64,000 nt of DNA from JAYQKL01 sp049889415 (lineage in GTDB: Bacteria > Pseudomonadota > Alphaproteobacteria > RS24). Where the stretch lies: assembly GCA_049889415.1 (NCBI GenBank), contig JBMHDL010000010.1:110378-174377 (forward strand). Reading direction: 5' to 3'. Shown in pieces: positions 8,318 to 17,617 of the stretch. The number at the start of each line of letters is the position of its first letter. Positions within the stretch are counted from its first letter, which is position 1. Below the pieces are notes generated by a model, which worked only from the letters and a program-made list of their open reading frames with translations, made no database searches and had not been told where the DNA came from. Made by a program: the position numbers and the translations under genes.

Positions 8318-10342
8318 ATGGCGGATCTGGTTCTTGAGTTGTATTCAGAAGAAATCCCGGCCGGGATGCAGGTGCAAGCTGCCGAGGATTTGCGGCGTCT
8401 GGTCAGTGACCATTTGGCGGATTATGAGATGTCTTTGGATGGGGCTGAGATATTTGCTGCCCCGCAACGCCTTGCCTTGCTGGCGCGTGGTCTGGAGGTC
8501 CACACCAAAGACCGGAATATTGAAAAAAAAGGCCCCAAGCTCGCCGCACCGGAACAGGCCATTCAGGGTTTTTTGAAGGCCAATGGACTCGACAGTACTG
8601 ACGGATTGACGGTCTGTGAGCATCCGAAGGGTGATTATTATGTTCTCAAAAGCGAGGTTGCCGGTCGGGCAGTCGCTGAGGTGTTGGCGGAAATTGTTCC
8701 GGCGGTGATTGAGAACTTCCCGTGGCCGAAATCCATGCGCTGGGGCGACGGCAAGTTGCGCTGGGTACGTCCGTTGCGGGCCGTTTTGTGCCGTTTTGAC
8801 GGGAATATTGTACCGTTTGAAGTGGATGGTCTGGCATCGGGCGGGGTGACCTATGGTCATCGTTTCCTGCAGCCTGAAGCCATTGAAATCCATACGGCCG
8901 ATGATTATGCAGGCAGGCTGGAGGCTGCTAAAGTGGTCGTCGACAGCAATCTACGGCAACAGAGGATTGCGGCGCAGGTCCGAGCCCTGGCCGAGGCGGA
9001 CGGTCTTGTCATGAACGAAGATGACGCCCTGTTGCGCGAAACTGCCGGTTTGGTGGAGTGGCCGGTGGCCCTGATGGGCAGGATTGACGAAGCCTTTATG
9101 GAGGTGCCGGAGGAAGTGCTGATTTCCGTCATGCGCACGCATCAGAAATATTTTTCCCTGCGCGACCCTAAGAGCGGAAAACTGGCACCGCGTTTCATCA
9201 CCATTTCCAACATGGAAACCGTAGATGGCGGGGCGGCGATTATTAATGGCAATGAGCGTGTGTTGCGGGCACGTTTGTCAGATGGCAAGTTTTTCTGGGA
9301 CCAGGACCGCAAGACGGTGCTGGCCGATCGCCTGCCGCTACTCGATAAAATCATCTTTCACGCCAAGCTCGGCACGGTGCGGGAAAAAACCCGGCGGATT
9401 GAGTCATTGGCGGAGGTCTTGTCGGACCCGCTGGGCGCCCAAACCGCAACGGCGACAGAGGCTGCACGTCTGTGCAAGGCGGATCTGGTGTCATCCATGG
9501 TCTATGAGTTCCCTGAATTGCAGGGGATTATGGGCGGTTATTATGCTGACGACCCAGATGTTGGAGCGGCCATCCGTGATCATTACAGCCCTCTGGGGCC
9601 AAGTGACGACATTCCGGACACGCCGGAAGGGTGTGCAGTTGCTCTGGCCGACAAAATTGATACGCTGGTGGGGTTTTGGGTCATTAATGAGAAGCCGACC
9701 GGGTCAAAAGACCCGTATGCCCTGCGCCGCGCGGCATTGGGCGTCATCCGCATATTGCTTGAAACCGAAACCCGTTTGCCCTTGAAGCATGTCTTTGCAA
9801 AGGGGGTGGATCTGCACAAGGGCGGAGACGGTGCTGCTCTGGCTGACCAGTTGCTCGGATTTGTGTTGGATCGTCTGAAAGTATATTTGCGTGATCAGGG
9901 GGTTGGCCATGATGTTGTCAACGCCGTGTTTACCGAGGGTGCGGATGATGTATTTGACCTTGTCCAGCGGGCCAAAAAACTTGGCGCCTTTTTGCAGGCG
10001 GAGGACGGGGCCAATCTTCTGGCAGCGTTCCGCCGTGCCGATGGGATTTTGGGAAAAGCTGATTTTGTCGGAGCGGATGTGAATCCCGGGCTTTTGCAGG
10101 TTGAACAGGAAAAACACCTTCATCAGGCTATCAAGACGCTTGGTGAACCTGATCTTGGAACCTTTGACGGCTTTGAGAGCTATCTTGACGGTCTGGCGAC
10201 TTTACGGGCGCCGGTGGATGCTTTTTTTGAGGCTGTGATGGTCAATGATGATGATGCCGAGATACGGACGAATCGTTTAAATCTTTTGAACGCTTTAACG
10301 CAAAAAATGCGTTTGGTCGCGACTTTTGAGATGATTGAATAG
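8318..10342 (+). CDS. glyS: glycyl-tRNA synthetase beta subunit
   Basis: Large subunit (674 residues) that recognises tRNA-Gly in the two-subunit enzyme. The N-terminus LVLELYSEEIPAGMQ is the GlyS signature. The middle contains the HD-like region (MRTHQKYFSL, SDGKFFWDQD), and the C-terminal part (near NALTQKMRLVATFEMIE) corresponds to the anticodon-binding domain. ATG 8318 follows the glyQ stop after one base; an in-frame upstream extension into glyQ is not needed. ppdK follows 8 bases downstream. Confidence 0.98.
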   Translation: MADLVLELYSEEIPAGMQVQAAEDLRRLVSDHLADYEMSLDGAEIFAAPQRLALLARGLEVHTKDRNIEKKGPKLAAPEQAIQGFLKANGLDSTDGLTVCEHPKGDYYVLKSEVAGRAVAEVLAEIVPAVIENFPWPKSMRWGDGKLRWVRPLRAVLCRFDGNIVPFEVDGLASGGVTYGHRFLQPEAIEIHTADDYAGRLEAAKVVVDSNLRQQRIAAQVRALAEADGLVMNEDDALLRETAGLVEWPVALMGRIDEAFMEVPEEVLISVMRTHQKYFSLRDPKSGKLAPRFITISNMETVDGGAAIINGNERVLRARLSDGKFFWDQDRKTVLADRLPLLDKIIFHAKLGTVREKTRRIESLAEVLSDPLGAQTATATEAARLCKADLVSSMVYEFPELQGIMGGYYADDPDVGAAIRDHYSPLGPSDDIPDTPEGCAVALADKIDTLVGFWVINEKPTGSKDPYALRRAALGVIRILLETETRLPLKHVFAKGVDLHKGGDGAALADQLLGFVLDRLKVYLRDQGVGHDVVNAVFTEGADDVFDLVQRAKKLGAFLQAEDGANLLAAFRRADGILGKADFVGADVNPGLLQVEQEKHLHQAIKTLGEPDLGTFDGFESYLDGLATLRAPVDAFFEAVMVNDDDAEIRTNRLNLLNALTQKMRLVATFEMIE

Positions 10343-10350
10343 GCGGAACA

Positions 10351-13026
10351 ATGTCTGACATAAAATGGGTTTACAGTTTTGGTGATGGTGCCTCCGAAGG
10401 CACGGTCGATATGAAACCTTTGCTGGGCGGCAAAGGGGCCAATCTGGCGGAAATGAGCCGCCTCGGTCTGCCTGTTCCGCCTGGCTTCACCATAACAACA
10501 GAAGTCTGCACCGCCTTTTACGACAATGACCGCAATTATCCCTCAGGTCTCGAGCAACAGGTTTTGACGGCCGTTGAAAATATTGGCGCCATTGTTGAGG
10601 CCGGTTTCGGCGATACGCAAAACCCGCTGCTTGTGTCAGTGCGATCCGGTGCCCGCGCCTCCATGCCCGGCATGATGGATACGGTCCTTAATCTGGGTCT
10701 TAATGACACCACGGTTGTCGGCCTGGCTGAAAATGCTGGTGACGAACGGTTTGCCTGGGACAGCTATCGCCGCTTTATCCAGATGTATTCGGATGTTGTG
10801 CTTGAAGTGAACCATGACCATTTCGAGGAAATCCTTGATGATTACAAGCTGCAGGAAAATTATCACGCCGACACGGACCTTGATGCCAGGGACTGGCGCA
10901 CCATTGTTGATCAATACAAGCAGCGGGTTGAGGAGGTCAGCGGCAATCCGTTTCCGCAGGATGTCATGAGCCAATTATGGGGCGCTATCGGGGCCGTCTT
11001 CGGCTCCTGGCGCAATGCGCGTGCCGAAACCTATCGTCGTTTAAATAATATTCCTGAAAGCTGGGGAACGGCCGTCAATGTGCAGGCCATGGTGTTTGGT
11101 AATCTTGGCGATGAGTCCGCGACCGGTGTTGCTTTTACCCGTAATCCGTCCACTGGTGAAAAAAGCTATTATGGTGAATTTCTGGTCAATGCCCAAGGTG
11201 AGGATGTCGTGGCCGGTATCCGCACCCCCCAACCTCTGACCGTCAAGGCCAAAGAGGAGGGTGATATGACCTCGCCGAGCATGGAAGAGGTGATGCCGGA
11301 TGTGTTTGCTCAACTGACGGATGTGTTTGACCGTCTGGAAGCACATTACCGCGATATGCAGGATATTGAGTTTACGGTCCAGAACCAGAAACTCTGGATG
11401 TTGCAGACGCGGTCGGGAAAACGGACCACCAAGGCGGCATTGAAAATCGCCGTAGATATGGTCACGGAGGGCTTGATCACGCGTGAAGAGGCCGTGTTGC
11501 GGGTTGACCCGATGGCACTTGACCAGTTGCTGCACCCGATGCTGGACCCCGATGTTGAGGTGGATGTTATTGCCAATGGCCTGCCAGCGTCGCCCGGTGC
11601 TGCGAGCGGGGAGGTGGTGTTTACGGCTGATGATGCCGAGTCCGCCAGGGAAGCGGGACGCAAGGTTATTCTAGTTCGGATGGAAACTAGCCCCGAGGAC
11701 ATTCATGGCATGCACGCCGCTGCCGGTATTCTGACGTCACGGGGTGGCATGACAAGCCACGCTGCCGTGGTCGCACGCGGCATGGGGCGGCCCTGTGTCT
11801 CAGGTGCTGGAAGTATCCAGATCAATATGTCCAACAAGACCTTTACCGTCGCTGGCCGCGAGGTGAAAGAAGGCGACATCATCACCATTGACGGTGGTAA
11901 AGGACGCGTGATGTCCGGCGAGGTGCCGACCCTGCAGCCTGAATTGTCTGGTGATTTCGGGAAGTTGATGGACTGGGCCGATGAGCACCGGCGGATGCAG
12001 GTGCGCACCAATGCTGAAACACCCTTGGATGCGGCGACCGCCATCAAATTCGGTGCCGAAGGCATTGGCCTGTGCCGGACAGAGCACATGTTTTTTGACG
12101 CCGAGCGCATCATGTCCGTCAGGGAGATGATTTTGGCTGAAAATGAGGCCGGCCGAAAAGCGCCTTTGGCGCGTATATTGCCGATGCAGAAACAGGATTT
12201 CAAAGATCTGTTTGATATCATGAAAGGGCGTCCGGTCAACATCCGCCTGCTTGATCCTCCCTTGCATGAGTTCTTGCCGCACACGGAACGTGAACAGCAG
12301 CAGCTTGCTGAGGCCAGTGGCCTCGACCTGGCACTCATTCGCCGCCGCGTGCATGAATTGGCTGAGGCCAATCCGATGCTGGGTCACCGTGGATGCAGGC
12401 TGGGACTGACTTTCCCAGACATATATGAGATGCAGGCGCGGGCGATTTTCGAGGCGGCTGCCGAGACACAGGCCGAAAGCGGCGAAGCGGTCAGCCTGGA
12501 AGTCATGGTACCGCTGGTTTCTGATGCCAAAGAGCTTGAACTGATGGCAGCCCGCATTAATCGGGTGGCCGATCTAGTTGCTGAAGAGACCGGCACGCAG
12601 GTCGCTTTTCTTTTGGGAACCATGATTGAATTGCCGCGTGCGGCACTTGTGGCGGCCGAGATAGCAAAAACGGCCGAGTATTTCTCCTTCGGGACCAATG
12701 ATTTGACACAGACGACCTATGGTATCAGCCGGGATGACTCAGCTTCTTTCCTGTCCCCATATATGCGTGACGGTATTGTGGAAAGGGATCCGTTTGTCAC
12801 GCTCGATACGGAAGGGGTCGGGGAATTGGTTAATTTTGCCTGCAAGCGCGGCCGCGAGACCCGCCAAGACATCAAGCTGGGCATTTGCGGCGAGCATGGT
12901 GGGGACCCGGATACCATTGATTTTTGTGAGGGACAAAACATGACTTATGTGTCATGTTCGCCCTACCGCGTACCGATTGCAAGACTGGCGGCGGCTCAAG
13001 CTGTCCTGAAAAACAAGATGAACTGA
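10351..13026 (+). CDS. ppdK: pyruvate, phosphate dikinase
   Basis: Interconverts pyruvate + ATP + phosphate and phosphoenolpyruvate + AMP + pyrophosphate. At 891 residues it matches the family. Domains in order: N-terminal nucleotide-binding domain (LLGGKGANLAEMSRLGLPVP, SVRSGARASMPGMMDTVLN), central swivelling phosphohistidine domain with His470 in GGMTSHAAVVARGMG, and the C-terminal TIM barrel with FLLGTMIELPRAAL and Cys846 in LGICGEHGGDP, the usual proton donor. Placement directly after glyQS is common in alphaproteobacteria. With the glycolytic operon at 29817-35153 it would allow reversible PEP/pyruvate flux. Confidence 0.98.
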   Translation: MSDIKWVYSFGDGASEGTVDMKPLLGGKGANLAEMSRLGLPVPPGFTITTEVCTAFYDNDRNYPSGLEQQVLTAVENIGAIVEAGFGDTQNPLLVSVRSGARASMPGMMDTVLNLGLNDTTVVGLAENAGDERFAWDSYRRFIQMYSDVVLEVNHDHFEEILDDYKLQENYHADTDLDARDWRTIVDQYKQRVEEVSGNPFPQDVMSQLWGAIGAVFGSWRNARAETYRRLNNIPESWGTAVNVQAMVFGNLGDESATGVAFTRNPSTGEKSYYGEFLVNAQGEDVVAGIRTPQPLTVKAKEEGDMTSPSMEEVMPDVFAQLTDVFDRLEAHYRDMQDIEFTVQNQKLWMLQTRSGKRTTKAALKIAVDMVTEGLITREEAVLRVDPMALDQLLHPMLDPDVEVDVIANGLPASPGAASGEVVFTADDAESAREAGRKVILVRMETSPEDIHGMHAAAGILTSRGGMTSHAAVVARGMGRPCVSGAGSIQINMSNKTFTVAGREVKEGDIITIDGGKGRVMSGEVPTLQPELSGDFGKLMDWADEHRRMQVRTNAETPLDAATAIKFGAEGIGLCRTEHMFFDAERIMSVREMILAENEAGRKAPLARILPMQKQDFKDLFDIMKGRPVNIRLLDPPLHEFLPHTEREQQQLAEASGLDLALIRRRVHELAEANPMLGHRGCRLGLTFPDIYEMQARAIFEAAAETQAESGEAVSLEVMVPLVSDAKELELMAARINRVADLVAEETGTQVAFLLGTMIELPRAALVAAEIAKTAEYFSFGTNDLTQTTYGISRDDSASFLSPYMRDGIVERDPFVTLDTEGVGELVNFACKRGRETRQDIKLGICGEHGGDPDTIDFCEGQNMTYVSCSPYRVPIARLAAAQAVLKNKMN

Positions 13027-13162
13027 CCAGGCGATAAAAAATTAATAAATCTGGATTAACTTGCCCAAATCAGTTTAAAGACTAAATATGTATGCGTAGC
13101 ATCTATATATTGTTGTAATTTACGTTTTCAAACTATATATAGTGTCCAAGGAGACAATACAC

Positions 13163-13918
13163 ATGCGGATATTGATGGAATGGCTCGACATTCACGGGCT
13201 GACATCGGAATTTCTGGGACGGCGTAAGTACAAGCTTTTGTCAGTCACTCTGACGTGCCTGCTGTTGATCTCGGCCTATACATCTTTCAATATGCGCGCA
13301 CTGGTCACAGCCTTGAACAGCGTTTATGACCCGCAAACATTTCAAGCCACTGATTTAAACGCCGGACAGGCTGAAAAGCTGAGAGGTCAACCATTGTTTG
13401 CGCTTTCGGTTTTGAATGGCAAGACGGCTCTCGAGCCTGTGCAGCTGTCCGGGCTGGAAACGCGGACCGAAAGTTTTCAAAAAGCCCGTCATTGTCTGGC
13501 TCAAGCCATGTATTTTGAGGCCCGCAGTGAACCTCTGGAGGGGTGGCAGGCTGTTGGTGATGTGGTCATCAATCGTGTCCGTGATAAACGTTATCCTGAT
13601 ACAGTCTGTAAAGTTGTTTTTCAAGGTGAGTTCCGCCGTCACAGATGTCAGTTTTCCTTTGCCTGTGATGGCCGCTCTGACCGTGCCTATAACAGAAAAT
13701 TCTGGGATGCCGCCTATGATCTGGCCGGTGAATTGCTTGTCAAAGGCTCCAACTCAGAAATTGCCGGTCTGGCCACGCATTACCATGCCGATTATGTAGA
13801 GCCACGATGGTCGTCTTACATGGAGCCAATCACCAAAATCGGGCGGCACATCTTTTATGTTGAAGATCCTCAGGGGCGCAAGCCAGCCCCTCTCAGTCGT
13901 CCGCAAAAAGACCTTTAA
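13163..13918 (+). CDS. membrane-anchored cell wall hydrolase, SleB family
   Basis: Probable peptidoglycan hydrolase with the Hydrolase_2 (SleB/CwlJ) domain. The 251 residues have one N-terminal membrane segment (about 25-41) and a catalytic domain at about 110-230. Typical sequence features are CLAQAMYFEARSEPLEGW (Glu119 is the expected catalytic acid), VVINRVRDKRYPDTVC, CQFSFACDG and THYHADYVEPRW. The frame can start at GTG 13142, but ATG 13163 has AAGGAG 9 bases upstream, which decides the start. The 136-base gap before it is very AT-rich, with CTATATAT (13103-13110) and ATATATAG (13135-13142) as inverted arms. Its last bases overlap the nadC stop on the other strand by 4 bases. Confidence 0.9.
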   Translation: MRILMEWLDIHGLTSEFLGRRKYKLLSVTLTCLLLISAYTSFNMRALVTALNSVYDPQTFQATDLNAGQAEKLRGQPLFALSVLNGKTALEPVQLSGLETRTESFQKARHCLAQAMYFEARSEPLEGWQAVGDVVINRVRDKRYPDTVCKVVFQGEFRRHRCQFSFACDGRSDRAYNRKFWDAAYDLAGELLVKGSNSEIAGLATHYHADYVEPRWSSYMEPITKIGRHIFYVEDPQGRKPAPLSRPQKDL

Positions 13919-14781
13919 AGCGTTATTTCAAAATCCAGCCCAAGATCAAGGCAGGGTGCGGAATGTGTGATGCGCCCGACTGAGATATAATCCACACCGG
14001 TCTCGGCAATTGCTTTGACGGTTTGCAGGGTGACATTGCCTGACGCCTCCGCTACCGCACGACCATCAATGATGGCCACAGCTTCACGTAAGGTCTCAGG
14101 CGGCATATTGTCAAGCAGCACGGCCTGCGCCCCGGCTTCTAGGGCCTCGTGTAACTGCTCCAGCGTATCAACCTCGATTTCGACCCTTACCATGTGGCCG
14201 GCCCCGGCCAGTGCGGCCTTGACAGCAGCGGCAACCCCGCCGGCGACAGCGATATGGTTGTCCTTGATCAAAATGCCGTCATCAAGCCCGAAACGATGGT
14301 TATAGCCGCCGCCGCAGCGCACGGCATATTTCTCCAAAGCTCTCAAATTAGGCGTAGTTTTGCGGGTGCAGGTGATGCGGGCCTTACTGCCTGCTGTTTC
14401 CTGGACATATAGGCTGGTTTGTGAGGCGATACCGGACAGGTGCCCGAGATAATTCAGGGCGACCCGTTCCGCCGCCAAAACGTCACGGGCCGGACCGCGC
14501 AGGCTCACGACGGCATCGCCTGGTAGTAAGGCATTCCCGTCTTGAAAATGCGTGCTGACGTCGATGTTTTCATTCATGGCGTGAAAAGCCGCCACTGCCA
14601 GATCAAGGCCGGCCAATACCCCTTTTTCCCGCGAAACGATCGCGCCCTCGGCAAGGGCGCCGGCTGGTACGACAGCCTGTGACGTCAAATCCCCAGAGCG
14701 CCCCATATCCTCTTCAAGCGCTGACCGCACGGCAGTCTCAACAGTTTTTCGGGGCAGGGGAGATGGTGTTTGGTCAGCCAT
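13915..14781 (-). CDS. nadC: nicotinate-nucleotide diphosphorylase (quinolinate phosphoribosyltransferase)
   Basis: Third step of de novo NAD synthesis: quinolinate plus PRPP to nicotinate mononucleotide, CO2 and pyrophosphate. Family motifs are AERVALNYLGHLSGIAS, TRKTTPNLR with the Arg/Lys of the active site, GGGYNHRFGLDDGILIKDNH, and the C-terminal SGNVTLQTVKAIAETGVDYIS. At 288 residues it is full length. Its ATG shares one base with the nadB stop (TAATG), which indicates translational coupling. Last gene of the nadABC operon. Confidence 0.97.
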   Translation of the reverse strand: MADQTPSPLPRKTVETAVRSALEEDMGRSGDLTSQAVVPAGALAEGAIVSREKGVLAGLDLAVAAFHAMNENIDVSTHFQDGNALLPGDAVVSLRGPARDVLAAERVALNYLGHLSGIASQTSLYVQETAGSKARITCTRKTTPNLRALEKYAVRCGGGYNHRFGLDDGILIKDNHIAVAGGVAAAVKAALAGAGHMVRVEIEVDTLEQLHEALEAGAQAVLLDNMPPETLREAVAIIDGRAVAEASGNVTLQTVKAIAETGVDYISVGRITHSAPCLDLGLDFEITL

Positions 14782-16394
14782 TATGAACTCATTCGTGTTT
14801 GGTCAGCTTTGGTCTCTGAGCCGGTGCCCAGGGCTTTGCGGGCGATGGCGCGGCATTGATCGAGGGTCATGAAGGTGCGTTCAGGATTTGTCACCGGCAT
14901 GGGATAGTCTGAGCGGAAATGCCCGCCACGGCTTTCCTCCCGTTGCAAAGCGGCGGTTGTTATCAGCAAAGCCGTAGTCGTCATATTGGCCAGTGGCGCC
15001 ACGCCTGAAGCAATACGGTTGAGACGGGTGATGATTTCAAGTGCCGTGGTCAGGCTCTGTCTGCTCCGAACAACCCCGACATAACGGCTCATGGTTTCGC
15101 GCAGTTCGGCAATGGCGGGCATGTTGGCTTCCTGTTCGTTGAATTCCGTCTTCGCCGGTTCCGGGACGGCAATCGCCTTGACCGGCACGGAACTGTCAAC
15201 ATTTTGCGCAATACGGGCACCGAACACGATGGCTTCAAGCAGAGAGTTGCTGGCCAGCCTGTTGGCACCATGGGCGCCGGTGGCGGCAGCTTCGCCGCAG
15301 GCCCACAGACCGGGAAGGGTGCTGCGCCCGTGCTCATCCACCTTGATGCCGCCCATATGGTAATGCGCCGCCGGTTCTATGGGAATAAGGGCCTGTTTGG
15401 GGTCAATCCCGGCCTGATCGCAATAGCCGGCAACCGTCGGGAAATTGCGCCCAAGGTGTTCCGCCAAATGACCGCGCAAGTCAAGACTGACACCACCGCT
15501 GTTCCTGATTTGATCAAAGACAGCGCGGGCGACGACATCGCGCGGTGCCAGCTCAGCATCCTCATGAATATCCAACATGAACCGCACGCCCTTGGCATTG
15601 ACGAGTTTGGCGCCTTCTCCGCGCAGGGCTTCCGTGGCCAGAGGTGCCGGGTCACCTAGGCCGGTGAATGCCGTCGGGTGGAATTGGATGAACTCCGGGT
15701 CGGCTATGACGGCACCGGCTCGTGCGGCCATGGCGATGGCCTCACCCTTGGCAAAAATCGGATTGGTTGTGGTTTTGTATAAATGCCCTGAGCCGCCGCA
15801 GGCCAGAATGACGGCCCGCGCCTTGATCAACATCGGGCTGACCGGCCCCTGTGTATTGACCGGGCGGGCAAACACGCCGACTACACGGCCGTCCTCAACA
15901 GCAAGTTCATAGGCACTGTATCCGACAAGTTTGCGAATTGACGGGCTTTGGGTTGCTCTTTGTCCGAGCGCCGACATGATTTCACGACCGGCCCGGTCAC
16001 CGCTGACCCCGACAATGCGATTGCGGGAATGTGCGGCTTCACGTCCCAATTTCAGGCGCCCGTCCGCAAGCCTGTCAAACGGTACACCAAAGGCAATCAG
16101 GTCATTGACCCTGGCTTTCGATTCCTCGGCCAGAATTCTGGCGATGTTTTCATCCACCAGACCGGCCCCGGCCTTGACGGTGTCTGCGACATGCAGATCG
16201 GCATGATCATCCTCGCCAAGCGCAGCAGCAATGCCGCCTTGGGCCCAGGCACTGGCGCTGCCTTTTTTTGGTTTCTCGGCCGTCATAACCGTGACTTGTC
16301 GGTGCGAAAGTTTGAGGGCGGTGAACAGTCCGGCTAATCCGGCCCCGACAATCAGCACGTCGCCGGCATCAATGATGTTAGGTTGCGTCTGCAT
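14781..16394 (-). CDS. nadB: L-aspartate oxidase
   Basis: FAD enzyme that oxidises L-aspartate to iminoaspartate, which NadA condenses to quinolinate. The 537 residues carry an N-terminal FAD motif (VLIVGAGLAGLFTALKL), the substrate region GIAAALGEDDHADLHVADT, QFHPTAF, RGEGAKLVN, the helical succinate-dehydrogenase-like loop PAAHYHMGGIKVDEHGRST, and NSLLEA. The C-terminal helical domain contains the ESRGGHFRSDYP motif. It lies between nadA (10 bases upstream) and nadC (1-base overlap). Confidence 0.97.
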   Translation of the reverse strand: MQTQPNIIDAGDVLIVGAGLAGLFTALKLSHRQVTVMTAEKPKKGSASAWAQGGIAAALGEDDHADLHVADTVKAGAGLVDENIARILAEESKARVNDLIAFGVPFDRLADGRLKLGREAAHSRNRIVGVSGDRAGREIMSALGQRATQSPSIRKLVGYSAYELAVEDGRVVGVFARPVNTQGPVSPMLIKARAVILACGGSGHLYKTTTNPIFAKGEAIAMAARAGAVIADPEFIQFHPTAFTGLGDPAPLATEALRGEGAKLVNAKGVRFMLDIHEDAELAPRDVVARAVFDQIRNSGGVSLDLRGHLAEHLGRNFPTVAGYCDQAGIDPKQALIPIEPAAHYHMGGIKVDEHGRSTLPGLWACGEAAATGAHGANRLASNSLLEAIVFGARIAQNVDSSVPVKAIAVPEPAKTEFNEQEANMPAIAELRETMSRYVGVVRSRQSLTTALEIITRLNRIASGVAPLANMTTTALLITTAALQREESRGGHFRSDYPMPVTNPERTFMTLDQCRAIARKALGTGSETKADQTRMSS

Positions 16395-16404
16395 GAAACC
16401 GGCC

Positions 16405-17484
16405 CTATTTGCTCAGGGCAATCATTCTTTCAACCGATTGACGGGCGGCCGCGGCCACTTGCGCGTCAACAAAGATCTCTTCAGTCTCCGATACCAGTGC
16501 CTCAAGAATTTTCGGCAAGGTGATTTTTTTCATATGCGGGCACAGATTGCACGGGCGGACGAAATCCACTTTCGGGTTCTCCACAGCAACATTGTCACTC
16601 ATCGAACACTCCGTGACCATCAGGACGCGTTCGGGTTGCTGGTCCTGAACCCATTTGATCATGCCGGAGGTGGAGCCGGAGAAATCCGCTTCATCAACGA
16701 CTTCCGGCGGACATTCCGGGTGGGCGATAATGACCAGTCCTGGGTCGTCGGCGCGATATTGTTTTAGTTCTTCTGCTGTGAACTGCTCATGCACTTCGCA
16801 GCGGCCTTTCCAGGCAATGATCTCAATGTCGGTTTCCTTCGCGATGTTTTGGGCCAGGAATTCATCCGGAATACACAGCACCTTGTTGCTTTTGAACTCT
16901 TTTGCTACGGCATTGACGACATCAACGGCATTGGAGGATGTGCAGCAGACATCACTTTCGGCCTTCACCTCGGCCGAGGTGTTGACATAGGTGACAATCG
17001 GCACGCCGGGATAGGCTTCGCGCAGGGCGCGGACATCGGCACCGGTGATGCTTTCAGCCAGCGAACAGCCAGCTCCCATATCCGGAATCAAGACCTTCTT
17101 GTCCGGGTTCAGAAGCTTTGAGGTTTCCGCCATGAAATGGACACCGCACTGTATGATGATGTCTCCTTCCGCGCGGGCTGCTTCACGGGCCAGTTGCAGG
17201 CTGTCGCCCACGACATCGGCGACACAATGGAAGATTTCAGGTGTCTGATAATTATGCGCGAGGATGACGGCGTTTTTCTCTTTTTTGAGCTGGTTAATGG
17301 CCTTGATGTAAGGTGCGAAAAACGGCCATTCGACGGACGGGATAACGGATTTGACGCGCTCATAGACGGGTGAGAGCTCCGTTTCCAGTACGTCATCATA
17401 ACCAATTCCCATGCCCTCCAAAATGGACTGGGCGGTAACCTGGCCGGGACCTCTTTCCAAATTTTGCATGCCGTCAGTGCTCAT
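16405..17484 (-). CDS. nadA: quinolinate synthase A
   Basis: Oxygen-sensitive 4Fe-4S enzyme that condenses iminoaspartate with dihydroxyacetone phosphate to quinolinate. Candidate cluster Cys are Cys113 (IIQCGVHFMAET), Cys181 (CCTSSNAVDVV) and the Cys in PCNLCPHMKK (312/315). The AHNYQ and MGAGCSLAESI segments are typical. At 359 residues it has a short N-terminal extension but otherwise matches the family. First gene of the nadABC operon; a promoter is visible upstream (17555-17583). Confidence 0.97.
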   Translation of the reverse strand: MSTDGMQNLERGPGQVTAQSILEGMGIGYDDVLETELSPVYERVKSVIPSVEWPFFAPYIKAINQLKKEKNAVILAHNYQTPEIFHCVADVVGDSLQLAREAARAEGDIIIQCGVHFMAETSKLLNPDKKVLIPDMGAGCSLAESITGADVRALREAYPGVPIVTYVNTSAEVKAESDVCCTSSNAVDVVNAVAKEFKSNKVLCIPDEFLAQNIAKETDIEIIAWKGRCEVHEQFTAEELKQYRADDPGLVIIAHPECPPEVVDEADFSGSTSGMIKWVQDQQPERVLMVTECSMSDNVAVENPKVDFVRPCNLCPHMKKITLPKILEALVSETEEIFVDAQVAAAARQSVERMIALSK

Positions 17485-17541
17485 GAATTTTACTCCGTAA
17501 CCGCCTCAGGGTGATTATCCCGGTCCGGCAGCCCCTTCTTT

Positions 17542-17583
17542 GTCATGTGACATATATATGGTGCTTTTTATCCTATTTTGCAA
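17542..17583 (-). promoter_or_regulatory. nadABC promoter with possible operator
   Basis: Reading the minus strand, TTGCAA (17583-17578) is followed after 17 bases by CATATA (17560-17555), a plausible sigma-70 promoter. Just downstream, about where transcription would begin, GTCA (17542-17545) and TGAC (17548-17551) form a short inverted repeat that could be a repressor site. The regulator is not identifiable from this window. Confidence 0.45.
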
Positions 17584-17617
17584 GGCGCAGAAGCCGAGTT
17601 CAGACGGTGCCGACCGG

